Shown here in pieces: positions 45,585 to 53,304 of a stretch of DNA of 64,000 bases. The DNA comes from JADJWR01 sp964610575 (lineage in GTDB: Bacteria; Pseudomonadota; Gammaproteobacteria; Burkholderiales; Burkholderiaceae_F): contig CAZSYX010000004.1 in NCBI GenBank assembly GCA_964610575.1, positions 25,475-89,474 on the forward strand, in the 5' to 3' direction. The first letter of the stretch is position 1; each line of letters starts with the position of its first letter. Both the position numbers and the translations under genes were made by a program. The notes below the pieces were generated by a model that saw only the letters and a program-made list of their open reading frames with translations, was not told the DNA's origin and made no database searches.

Positions 45585-46720
45585 AATACATCGACGAGTT
45601 CCGTGACGGCGAACTGGCACGCGGCATTGCGGCGCAGATTGCGCGCGAGGTCAGGCCGGACCGCCGCTACCAGTTCATGGAGTTCTGCGGAGGGCACACG
45701 CACGCCATATCTCGCTACGGGGTCACCGACCTGCTGCCGCCGCAGGTGAAGCTGATCCATGGCCCCGGCTGCCCGGTGTGCGTGCTGCCGATCGGCCGCG
45801 TCGACCTGGCGATCAGGCTGGCGCTCGAGCACAAAGTGACCCTGGCCACTTATGGCGACTGCCTGCGCGTGCCGGCCTCCGACGGACTGTCGCTGCTGAA
45901 GGCCAAGGCGCGCGGCGCGAAGATCGCGATGGTCTACTCGGCGGCCGACGCGCTCGATCTGGCGCGCCGTCAGCCGGAGCAACAAGTGGTGTTCTTCGCC
46001 ATCGGCTTCGAAACCACCACGCCGCCCACCGCGCTGGTGATCAAGCAGGCGGCCGCCGAGGGCATCGCGAACTTCAGCGTGGTGTGCAACCACGTGCTGA
46101 CGCCGTCGGCGATCACCAGCATCCTCGAGTCGCCCGAGGTGCGTTCGCTCGGCACGGTGCCGCTCGACGGCTTCATCGGCCCGGCGCACGTCAGCACGGT
46201 GATCGGCAGCCGGCCGTACGAGCATTTCGCGCAGGAATACGCCAAGCCGGTCGTGATCGCTGGCTTCGAGCCGCTCGACGTGATGCAGGCGATCCTGATG
46301 CTGGTGCGCCAGGTCAACGACGGCCGCGCGGAAGTGGAAAACGAATTCACCCGCGCGGTGACTCGCGACGGCAATTTGAAGGCGCAGGCGCTCGTGTCTG
46401 AAGTGTTCGAACTGCGGCGATCCTTCGAGTGGCGCGGCTTGGGCGACGTGCCGTACAGCGCACTCGCCATCCGCGAGGCCTACGCCGCCTTCGACGCCGA
46501 GAAGAAGTTCGCCCTCGAAACGCGCAAGGTGCCTGACAACAAGGCCTGCGAGTGCGGCGCCATCCTGCGCGGCGTCAAGCATCCGCGCGACTGCCGGATC
46601 TTCGGCACCGTCTGCACGCCGGAGAATCCGATCGGCTCGTGCATGGTCTCCAGCGAAGGAGCCTGCGCCGCGCACTACACCTACGGCCGCTTCCGCGAGA
46701 TCGCGGTGCAGGCCGCCTGA
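45581..46720 (+). CDS. hypD: hydrogenase maturation protein HypD
   Basis: Iron-sulfur protein that holds the iron while the cyanide and CO ligands are added, in complex with HypC. 379 residues. Conserved motifs: MEFCGGHTHAI, HGPGCPVCVLP, FFAIGFETTTPPTA and the C-terminal [4Fe-4S] cysteines in KACECGAILRGVKHPRDCRIFGTVCTPENPIGSCMVSSEGAC. It begins with GTG, overlapping the hypC stop by 4 bp. Confidence 0.97.
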   Translation: MKYIDEFRDGELARGIAAQIAREVRPDRRYQFMEFCGGHTHAISRYGVTDLLPPQVKLIHGPGCPVCVLPIGRVDLAIRLALEHKVTLATYGDCLRVPASDGLSLLKAKARGAKIAMVYSAADALDLARRQPEQQVVFFAIGFETTTPPTALVIKQAAAEGIANFSVVCNHVLTPSAITSILESPEVRSLGTVPLDGFIGPAHVSTVIGSRPYEHFAQEYAKPVVIAGFEPLDVMQAILMLVRQVNDGRAEVENEFTRAVTRDGNLKAQALVSEVFELRRSFEWRGLGDVPYSALAIREAYAAFDAEKKFALETRKVPDNKACECGAILRGVKHPRDCRIFGTVCTPENPIGSCMVSSEGACAAHYTYGRFREIAVQAA

Positions 46721-46727
46721 GCAGCAG

Positions 46728-47807
46728 ATGAACGCGCCGATCAAGCCCGGCTACGTGCGTCCGCTCGATCTGAAGCACGGCCGGATCGACATGACGCACG
46801 GCGGCGGCGGGCGGGCGATGAAGCAACTGATCGAGCAGCTGTTCGCCGCAGCCTTCGACAACGAATGGCTGGCGCAGGGCAACGACATGGCCCGCGTGGT
46901 GCTGCCGCCCGGCCGGGTAGTGATGGCCACCGACAGCCACGTCATCACGCCGCTGTTCTTCCCCGGCGGCGACATCGGCTGCCTGTCGGTGCACGGCACG
47001 GTCAACGACGTGGCGATGGCCGGCGCGGTGCCCGTCTATCTCGCGGCGAGCTTCATCCTCGAGGAAGGGTTCCCGCTCGACAGTCTCAAGCGCATCGTCG
47101 ATTCGATGGCGCGCGCGGCGCGCGACGCGAACGTGGCGATCGTCACCGGCGACACCAAGGTGGTCGAGCAGGGCAAGGGCGACGGCGTGTTCATCACCAC
47201 CACCGGTGTCGGCGTGGTCGACGAGGCCTTCGTGATCGGCGGCGAACGCGCGCGACCGGGCGACGCGATCCTGCTGTCCGGCTTCATCGGCGACCACGGC
47301 ATGACGATCATGTCGACCCGCGAGTCGCTTGCCTTCGGCGCCGACCTGCAGTCCGACACCGCGGCGCTGCACGGCCTGGTGGCGGCAATGCTCGATCCCG
47401 TGCGCGAGGCGATGCGGGGCGATGCAGGCCGTGGCATCCACGTGCTGCGCGATCCGACCCGCGGCGGGCTGGCCACCACGCTGAACGAGATCGCCGGCCA
47501 GAGCGGCGTCGGCATGCTGATCGAGGAAGGCGCAATCCCGGTGCGGCCGCAGGTCGAGGCCGCTTGCGAGTTCCTGGGGCTGGATCCGCTGTACGTCGCC
47601 AACGAAGGCAAGCTCGTCGCGATCGTCGCGGCGGAAGATGCCGAGGCGGTGCTGGCCGCCATGCGTGCGCATCCGCTGGGCGCCGATGCCGCGCTGATCG
47701 GCACCGTGACCGAGGACCCACACCACTTCGTGCAGATGGCGACGCGTTTCGGCGGCCGCCGCGTCGTCGACTGGCTGACCGGCGAGCAGTTGCCGCGCAT
47801 CTGTTAG
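46728..47807 (+). CDS. hypE: hydrogenase maturation protein HypE
   Basis: Converts the carbamoyl group received on its C-terminal cysteine into thiocyanate, using ATP. 359 residues of the PurM/AIR-synthase fold with MTHGGGGRAMKQLIEQLF, DSHVITPLFFPGGDIGCL, LRDPTRGGLATTLNEIA and the invariant C-terminal PRIC. It starts 7 bp after the hypD stop. Confidence 0.97.
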   Translation: MNAPIKPGYVRPLDLKHGRIDMTHGGGGRAMKQLIEQLFAAAFDNEWLAQGNDMARVVLPPGRVVMATDSHVITPLFFPGGDIGCLSVHGTVNDVAMAGAVPVYLAASFILEEGFPLDSLKRIVDSMARAARDANVAIVTGDTKVVEQGKGDGVFITTTGVGVVDEAFVIGGERARPGDAILLSGFIGDHGMTIMSTRESLAFGADLQSDTAALHGLVAAMLDPVREAMRGDAGRGIHVLRDPTRGGLATTLNEIAGQSGVGMLIEEGAIPVRPQVEAACEFLGLDPLYVANEGKLVAIVAAEDAEAVLAAMRAHPLGADAALIGTVTEDPHHFVQMATRFGGRRVVDWLTGEQLPRIC

Positions 47808-47840
47808 GGCCACGCTGCCGCGGGCGGCGGCATCGAAACG

Positions 47841-49520
47841 ATGCGCATCCTCTTCCTGGCCCGCAGCTTCAACAGCCTGACGCAGCGGCTGTACGTCGAG
47901 CTGACCACGCGCGAGCACGAGGTGTCGGTCGAGTTCGACATCGCCGACTCGGTGACCGAGGAAGCGGTGGCGCTGTTTCGCCCGGACCTGATCGTCGCGC
48001 CTTTCCTCAAGCGGGCGATCCCCGAGAGCGTCTGGCGCAGGAACGTGTGCCTGATCGTGCATCCCGGCATCGTCGGCGACCGCGGGCCCAGTGCAATCGA
48101 CTGGGCGATCCAGGAGGGCGAAACCGAATGGGGCGTCACCGTGCTGCAGGCCGAGGCCGAGATGGACGCCGGGCCGGTGTGGGCGGCGGAGACCTTCCCG
48201 ATGCGCGCCGCGACCAAGTCGAGCCTGTATCGCGGCGAGGTGACCGAGGCCGCGGTGCGCGCCGTGCTGGCCGCCATCGAGCGCTTTGCCTCCGGCACCT
48301 TCACGCCGCAGCGGCTGGCCGCTGGAGAGCCCGGCATGCGCGGCCGCGCGCGGCCGCTGCTGCGGCAGGAAGCGCGCCGCATCGACTGGCACAACGACGA
48401 CACCACCACGGTGCTACGCAAGATCGCCGCCGCCGATGGCGTGCCCGGTGTGCTCGACGCGCTGTTCGACGTGCCCTGTTTTCTCTATGACGCGCACGCT
48501 GCGCTGCTGCCCTTCGGGGCCGCGCCCGGCACTGCTGTCGCGCGCAGCGGCCGCGCCGTGCTGCGCGCGACCCGCGACGGCGCGGTGTGGATCGGCCACT
48601 GCAGGCGGGCCGACATCGATGGTGCGCTGAAGCTGCCGGTGGCGCTCGCCTTCCCCGAGGATTGGCGGCGCCTGCCGCCGGTGGACGGCTTCACCGAGAT
48701 CAGCTACGACGAGCACGGTCCGGTCGGCGTGCTGCACTTCCCCTTCTACAACGGCGCGATGAGCGCGGCGCAGTGCGAGGAACTGCTCGCCGCCTATCGC
48801 GCTGCAATGGCGCGGCCGACGCGCGTGCTGCTGCTCGCCGGCGGGCCGGAGTTCTTCAGCAACGGCATCCATCTGAACGTCATCGAGGCGGCGGCGAGTC
48901 CGGCCGACGAGTCGTGGCGCAACATCAATGCCATCGACGACGTGTGCCGCGCGGTGCTCGAAACGACCGACCGCGTCACGGTGGCGGCGCTGCAGGGCAA
49001 CGCCGGCGCCGGAGGCTGCTTCCTCGCCTTTGCCGGCGACCTCGTGTGGGCGCGCGCCGGCGTGATCCTCAACCCGCACTACAAGAACATGGGCAACCTG
49101 TACGGTTCCGAGTACTGGACCTACACGCTGCCGCGGCGGGTGAGGCGCGGCGAACCGCGCGCGGTGATGGAGAACCGGCTGCCGGTCGGCACCGGACAGG
49201 CGGCCGACCTCGGCCTCGTCGATCGGGTGATCGACCGCGGACGCGATGCCTTCCTGATGAAGGCGATCGAGCAGGCGCGCGCCCTTGCCGAAGCCGCCGA
49301 CTTCGGTGCCGTGCTCGCCGCCAAGCAAGCGCGGCGGGCGGCGGACGAGGCGCAGCGGCCGCTCGCCGCCTATCGCGACGACGAACTGGCGCACATGCGG
49401 CGCAACTTCTACGGCTTCGACCCCAGCTACCACTACGCGCGGGCGCACTTCGTCGGCAAGGTGCCGCACGCCTGGACGCCGCTGCACCTGGCGCTGCACC
49501 GGCGCAAGGCGGCGGTGTAG
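47841..49520 (+). CDS. hypX: HypX/HoxX, synthesis of the carbonyl ligand in air
   Basis: 559-residue two-domain enzyme. The N-terminal half is a formyl-tetrahydrofolate-binding transferase-like domain (MRILFLARSFNSLTQRLYVEL, VCLIVHPGIVGDRGPSAIDWAI, WGVTVLQAEAEMDAGPVW); the C-terminal half is crotonase-like (LLLAGGPEFFSNGIHLNVIEAA, LQGNAGAGGCFLAFAGDLV, NPHYKNMGNLYGSEYWTY). In studied members the pair turns N10-formyl-THF into formyl-CoA and then CO for the active site under aerobic conditions. Its presence agrees with the oxygen-tolerant small subunit. It starts 33 bp after hypE and ends the maturation block. Confidence 0.95.
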   Translation: MRILFLARSFNSLTQRLYVELTTREHEVSVEFDIADSVTEEAVALFRPDLIVAPFLKRAIPESVWRRNVCLIVHPGIVGDRGPSAIDWAIQEGETEWGVTVLQAEAEMDAGPVWAAETFPMRAATKSSLYRGEVTEAAVRAVLAAIERFASGTFTPQRLAAGEPGMRGRARPLLRQEARRIDWHNDDTTTVLRKIAAADGVPGVLDALFDVPCFLYDAHAALLPFGAAPGTAVARSGRAVLRATRDGAVWIGHCRRADIDGALKLPVALAFPEDWRRLPPVDGFTEISYDEHGPVGVLHFPFYNGAMSAAQCEELLAAYRAAMARPTRVLLLAGGPEFFSNGIHLNVIEAAASPADESWRNINAIDDVCRAVLETTDRVTVAALQGNAGAGGCFLAFAGDLVWARAGVILNPHYKNMGNLYGSEYWTYTLPRRVRRGEPRAVMENRLPVGTGQAADLGLVDRVIDRGRDAFLMKAIEQARALAEAADFGAVLAAKQARRAADEAQRPLAAYRDDELAHMRRNFYGFDPSYHYARAHFVGKVPHAWTPLHLALHRRKAAV

Positions 49521-49549
49521 CCTGCCGCCATGCTTCGACGGAGAACGGC

Positions 49550-50011
49550 ATGGAACGCTTCACGATCTCGCTATCCGAGGACCTTGCCCGCGAGTTCGAC
49601 GCACTGATCGCCGAGCGCGGCTACGAGAACCGCTCGGAGGCGGTGCGCGACCTGCTGCGCTCGCATCTGGATCGCTTGCGCGAGTCGCGCGACGGCGACG
49701 GCCACTGTGTCGGCAACCTGTCCTATGTCTACAACCACCACGAGCGCGAGTTGGCCGAGCGGCTGATGAGCATCCAGCACGCGCACCACGACCTGGTCGT
49801 GTCGACCATGCACGCCCACCTCGACCACGACCACTGCATCGAGAGCGCGATCCTCAAGGGCCCGGTGCGCGAAGTACGCCGCTTTGCCGACGCCATCAGT
49901 GCCGAGCGCGGCGTCCGGCACGGCAAACTGAACATCGTCATGGTCGACCTCGGCCCGTCCCATTCGCACGGGCACGGCCACGCGCACGTGCACGTCCGGC
50001 CGCAGCGCTGA
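49550..50011 (+). CDS. nikR: nickel-responsive regulator NikR with His-rich tail
   Basis: Ribbon-helix-helix repressor of nickel uptake. 153 residues: DNA-binding part MERFTISLSEDLAREFDALI with NRSEAVRDLLRSHL, then the ACT-like nickel domain with the ligand set in QHAHHDLVVSTMHAHLDHDHCIE (His residues and the following Cys). The C-terminus has an extra HSHGHGHAHVHVRPQR tail that is absent from E. coli NikR (133 residues) and may bind more nickel. A NikR-like operator is 0.5 kb downstream before nikM. It starts 29 bp after hypX. Confidence 0.94.
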   Translation: MERFTISLSEDLAREFDALIAERGYENRSEAVRDLLRSHLDRLRESRDGDGHCVGNLSYVYNHHERELAERLMSIQHAHHDLVVSTMHAHLDHDHCIESAILKGPVREVRRFADAISAERGVRHGKLNIVMVDLGPSHSHGHGHAHVHVRPQR

Positions 50012-50116
50012 GGACTGCCAGCTTCACACGTTAGGCGGCAGCGGTAAGAACCCCTTGCCGAGCGTCGCCGGCGCAGGTTACGTTGTGTCCTCGACCTTCG
50101 CCATCCGGAGCCCGCT

Positions 50117-50416
50117 ATGCCGCACGACAAGGCCGTCGACGCCGCCGGCCACGCGCACGACCATCTTCATCAGCACGCGCACGCGCACGAGCACGGCCAC
50201 GAGCACTGGCACTGGCACGGCGACCTGCACCATTCGCACCCGCATACGCATGTCCACGCACACGAGCATGCGCATTCGCACGCGCATGAGCACGGTCACG
50301 GCGCCCGCGACGGCGAGCACCGGCACGGCGCCAACGATCTGCACGCCGGCCGGCACGCGCACGACCACGACCATCCCGACCACGATCGGGCAGTGCACGA
50401 CGATCACTCGCACTGA
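50117..50416 (+). CDS. histidine-rich protein, probable nickel store or chaperone
   Basis: A 99-residue protein with 37 histidines (37%), mostly as alternating His-Ala/Glu/Asp/Gly. It has no signal peptide and no fold that I recognise. It resembles in composition the His-rich part of HypB (same window) and nickel-storage proteins such as Hpn of Helicobacter, although it is not clearly homologous to either. Placed between nikR and the nickel transporter, and next to hyp genes, a cytoplasmic nickel buffer is the likely role. Start ATG 50117 with GGAG 12 bp upstream. The repetitive codons (CAC/CAT) also create long false frames on both strands. Confidence 0.78.
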   Translation: MPHDKAVDAAGHAHDHLHQHAHAHEHGHEHWHWHGDLHHSHPHTHVHAHEHAHSHAHEHGHGARDGEHRHGANDLHAGRHAHDHDHPDHDRAVHDDHSH

Positions 50417-50484
50417 GCCGACCGGGTGCCGGCCGCGCCCGCACCGCGACGCTGCCCGTCCCGCCTGAGCGCAATGCCCCGCCA

Positions 50485-50512
50485 TTGCGTTCGCTCAAGT
50501 CCTCGGTATGAT
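50485..50512 (+). promoter_or_regulatory. probable promoter of the nickel transporter operon
   Basis: TTGCGT (50485-50490) and TATGAT (50507-50512) are 16 bp apart and look like sigma-70 -35 and -10 boxes. The -10 box lies inside the NikR-like operator, the expected place for repression. The interval to the nikM start is about 117 bp. Confidence 0.5.
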
Positions 50513-50533
50513 CTTTTTGCCATATTTCATACC
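50505..50533. promoter_or_regulatory. NikR-like operator upstream of nikM
   Basis: GGTATGA-N15-TCATACC is a perfect 7-bp inverted repeat. The E. coli nik operator is GTATGA-N16-TCATAC, so half-sites are identical and the spacing is one base shorter. The site overlaps a likely -10 box and lies 97 bp upstream of nikM, with nikR nearby. Confidence 0.75.
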
Positions 50534-50629
50534 TCGACCCGCCTGAGGCTTGGCCGCGGGCGTGATCGAGGCGATCGCTGCCCGCGGCGATCAGGCAACG
50601 GCAACTTCCATCGTCCGACGGAGAGCCCC

Positions 50630-51655
50630 ATGCACATGGCCGATGCGCTGCTGTCCCCCACTGTCGGAGCGACGATGTGGCTGGCAAGTGGCGCGGCGCT
50701 GGCTGTCGGCGCGCGGCGCGTGCGCGTGGCGGGCGACGACCGTCTGGTGCCGCTGATGGGCGTGCTCGGCGCGTTCGTCTTCGCCGCGCAGATGATCAAT
50801 TTCGCGATTCCCGCGACGGGTTCCAGCGGCCACCTCGGGGGCGGCCTGCTGCTGTCGATCCTGCTCGGGCCGCACGCGGCGCTGATCGTCATCGCCTCCG
50901 TGCTGACGGTGCAGGCGCTGTTCTTCGCCGATGGCGGCCTGCTGGCACTCGGCGCGAACATCTTCAATCTCGGCGTGCTTCCCTGCTTCGTTGCCTATCC
51001 GCTGCTGTACCGGCCGATTGCCGGCGACGGTGCGTCCCCGTCCAGGGTCGCGGTCGGTGCCGTCGTGGCGGCCGTCGTCGGCCTTCAACTCGGCGCGCTC
51101 GGCGTGGTGCTGCAGACCGTCGCCTCCGGGGTCTCCAGCCTGCCGTTCTCGACCTTCCTGCTGCTGATGCTGCCGATCCACCTGGCCATCGGCCTCGTCG
51201 AAGGGCTAGCCACGGTGGCGATCGTGCTGTTCATCCGGCGCGCGCGGCCCGATCTCCTCGCCCCCGGCGGCACGCCGTCATCGCGCGCAACGCTGCAACC
51301 GCTGCTGGCCGCGCTCGGGGTGGCGGCTGTCGTCACCGGCGGCGCGCTGTCCTGGTTTGCGTCGACGCAGCCCGACGGGCTCGAATGGTCGATCGAACGG
51401 GCGGCCGGTAGCGCCGAACTCGCGGCACCCGAGGCAGGCGTGCACGGCATGCTGGCCCGCGTGCAGCAGGCGCTTTCCTTCCTGCCCGATTACAGCCTGC
51501 CGAAGGCTGCGCACGCCGCTGAAGCGGAGACGAACGAGGAGCCCGCCTGGCCGGACATCGACGGCGGTACGTCGCTCGCCGGCGTGGTCGGCGGCGCGGT
51601 GACGCTGGCGCTGGTCTGGGGGCTGGCGCTGCTGCTCAAGCGCTGGCGTCGCTGA
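50630..51655 (+). CDS. nikM: nickel ECF transporter substrate-binding protein NikM fused to an NikN-type domain
   Basis: The S-component of the energy-coupling-factor nickel importer. 341 residues. The N-terminus MHMADALLSPTVG carries the metal-binding Met-His (His2) of the CbiM/NikM family, followed by seven hydrophobic segments (FAIPATGSSGHLGGGLLLSILLGPHAA, NIFNLGVLP). The C-terminal part contains PDGLEWSIER, the signature of the CbiN/NikN PDGLE domain, so both are in one chain. Nickel rather than cobalt is inferred from nikR, the operator and the hydrogenase. Start ATG 50630 with GGAG upstream. Confidence 0.9.
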   Translation: MHMADALLSPTVGATMWLASGAALAVGARRVRVAGDDRLVPLMGVLGAFVFAAQMINFAIPATGSSGHLGGGLLLSILLGPHAALIVIASVLTVQALFFADGGLLALGANIFNLGVLPCFVAYPLLYRPIAGDGASPSRVAVGAVVAAVVGLQLGALGVVLQTVASGVSSLPFSTFLLLMLPIHLAIGLVEGLATVAIVLFIRRARPDLLAPGGTPSSRATLQPLLAALGVAAVVTGGALSWFASTQPDGLEWSIERAAGSAELAAPEAGVHGMLARVQQALSFLPDYSLPKAAHAAEAETNEEPAWPDIDGGTSLAGVVGGAVTLALVWGLALLLKRWRR

Positions 51656-51685
51656 GTCTCACCTCGCCGCCGGGCCCTGCGCCGC

Positions 51686-52495
51686 ATGAGCCGGATCGAC
51701 GCCGCGCTGCGCGACCTGCGCTCGCTCGATGCGCTGGCCGTGCGCGACACGCCGTTGACGCGGCTCGACGCCCGCGCCAAGGTCGTCACCACGCTGGCGT
51801 TCATCGTCGTCGTCGTTTCCTTCGACCGCTATGCGGTCGCCGCGCTGCTGCCGCTGGCCGCCTACCCGGTCGTGCTGGCGGTGCTCGGCGACGTGCCGGC
51901 GGCGCCGCTGGTGCGCAAGCTGCTGCTGGCCGCACCCTTCGCCGTGCTGGTCGGCATGTTCAATCCGCTGCTCGACCGCACGCCGATGCTGGCCTTCGGC
52001 GAGGCCACGGTGGCGGGCGGCTGGGTGTCGTTCGCCTCGATCCTGGTGCGCTTTGCGCTGACCGTCGGCGCCTCGCTGGTGCTGGTCGCCGGCACCGGCA
52101 TGCACGCGCTGTGCGCGGCGCTGGCGCAGCTCGGCGTGCCGCAGGTGCTGACCGCGCAGCTGCTGTTCCTGTTCCGCTACGCCTTCGTGCTCGGCGCCGA
52201 GGCGGCGCGGATGGCCACCGCGCGCGAACTTCGCTCGGGCGGGCGCGCGCTGGCGCTGTCGGCCTACGGGCCGCTCGCCGGCCATCTGCTGCTGCGCGCG
52301 TTCGAACGCGCGCAGCGGGTCCACCTGGCGATGGTGGCGCGCGGCTTCGATGGCGAGCTGCGCACTCTGCGCGCTCAGCGCTGGTCGTCGGGCGACACCG
52401 CCTTCGTGCTCGGCTGGTGCGCCTTCTTTGTGCTGGCGCGTGCGGTCGACCTGCCGCAGGCGCTCGGCCGCTTGCTGTTGGGGGTATCCCCTTGA
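51686..52495 (+). CDS. nikQ: ECF transporter transmembrane protein CbiQ/NikQ
   Basis: The T-component of the nickel ECF importer, 269 residues. Helices and cytoplasmic coupling motif are recognisable: MSRIDAALRDLRSLDALA start, TRLDARAKVVTTLAFIVVVVSF, and the Ala-Arg-Gly motif in MVARGFDGELRTL, which contacts the ATPase. It follows nikM by 30 bp; the stop overlaps the TTG start of nikO. Confidence 0.9.
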   Translation: MSRIDAALRDLRSLDALAVRDTPLTRLDARAKVVTTLAFIVVVVSFDRYAVAALLPLAAYPVVLAVLGDVPAAPLVRKLLLAAPFAVLVGMFNPLLDRTPMLAFGEATVAGGWVSFASILVRFALTVGASLVLVAGTGMHALCAALAQLGVPQVLTAQLLFLFRYAFVLGAEAARMATARELRSGGRALALSAYGPLAGHLLLRAFERAQRVHLAMVARGFDGELRTLRAQRWSSGDTAFVLGWCAFFVLARAVDLPQALGRLLLGVSP

Positions 52496-53232
52496 GCCAC
52501 CACCTCGTCGAGGCGCGCGAGCTGTCGTTCGCCTACCCGGACGGCACGCCGGCACTGCGCGGCGTGAGTTGCCGCTTTACCCACGGCGAGGCGGTCGGCA
52601 TCGTCGGTGCCAACGGCGCCGGCAAGTCGACGCTGCTGCTGCATTTCAACGGGTTGCTGCTGCCGCACTCGGGCGAGGTACGGGTCGGCGAGCTGCCGGT
52701 CACCGCCGGCACGCGCGCGCAGATCCACCGCACGGTCGGCTACGTGTTCCAGGACGCCGACGATCAGCTTTTCATGCCGACGGTGGAAGAGGACGTCGCC
52801 TTCGGGCCGCTGAACATGGGCCTGCCGTTGGAGGACGTGCGGGCGAGGGTGCGGGACGCGCTGGTGGCGGTCGGCGCCGCCCACCTCGCCGGGCGCGCGC
52901 CTTACCGGTTGTCGGGTGGCGAGAAGCGTGCGGTGGCGATCGCCGGCGTGCTGGCGATGTCGCCGTCGATCCTGGTGCTCGACGAGCCGTCGGCCGGGCT
53001 CGACCCGGCGGCGCGGCGGCGGCTGATCGGACTGCTGCGGTCGTTCTCGCACACCAAGATCATCGCCACGCATGACCTCGACCTCGTGCTCGACGTCTGC
53101 TCGCGTGTGCTGGTGATGCGCGAGGGCACCGTCGAGGCCGACGGCCCGCCGACGGCGATTTTCGCCGACGTCGAACTGCTGCGCCGCTGCCATCTCGAGG
53201 CCCCGCTGTCGGCGGCGCTCACTCCGCAGTGA
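52492..53232 (+). CDS. nikO: ECF transporter ATP-binding protein CbiO/NikO
   Basis: The A-component, 246 residues, with Walker A GANGAGKST, Q-loop GYVFQDADDQLF (typical CbiO), signature LSGGEKRAVAIAGVLAM, Walker B ILVLDEPSAGLDP and switch His in IIATHDLDL. The start is a TTG (52492) that overlaps the nikQ stop (TTGA), giving MSHHLVEAREL; there is no upstream ATG in frame near the homology. It ends 72 bp before the TonB-dependent receptor. Confidence 0.9.
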   Translation: MSHHLVEARELSFAYPDGTPALRGVSCRFTHGEAVGIVGANGAGKSTLLLHFNGLLLPHSGEVRVGELPVTAGTRAQIHRTVGYVFQDADDQLFMPTVEEDVAFGPLNMGLPLEDVRARVRDALVAVGAAHLAGRAPYRLSGGEKRAVAIAGVLAMSPSILVLDEPSAGLDPAARRRLIGLLRSFSHTKIIATHDLDLVLDVCSRVLVMREGTVEADGPPTAIFADVELLRRCHLEAPLSAALTPQ

Positions 53233-53248
53233 TTCTTCTTTGCCGTGA

Positions 53249-53277
53249 GTTATGAAGAAAGACCAGAATTTCTTACG
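53249..53277. promoter_or_regulatory. second, weaker NikR-like operator before the TonB receptor
   Basis: GTTATGA-N15-TCTTACG repeats the half-site pattern of the operator at 50505 with one mismatch in each core half-site (TTATGA, TCTTAC) and the same 15-bp spacing. It lies in an AT-rich stretch, unusual for this genome, 28 bp before the receptor start. Confidence 0.5.
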
Positions 53278-53304
53278 CCGACGCACCGATCGATGGGGGA
53301 ACCA

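Noticed and set aside
50055..50468. Thr/Met/Arg-rich frame overlapping the His-rich gene, and a Val/Arg-rich frame opposite it
   Set aside because: Both arise from the same CAC/CAT-rich DNA read in other frames; the His-rich frame fits the nickel context and has a Shine-Dalgarno-like GGAG.
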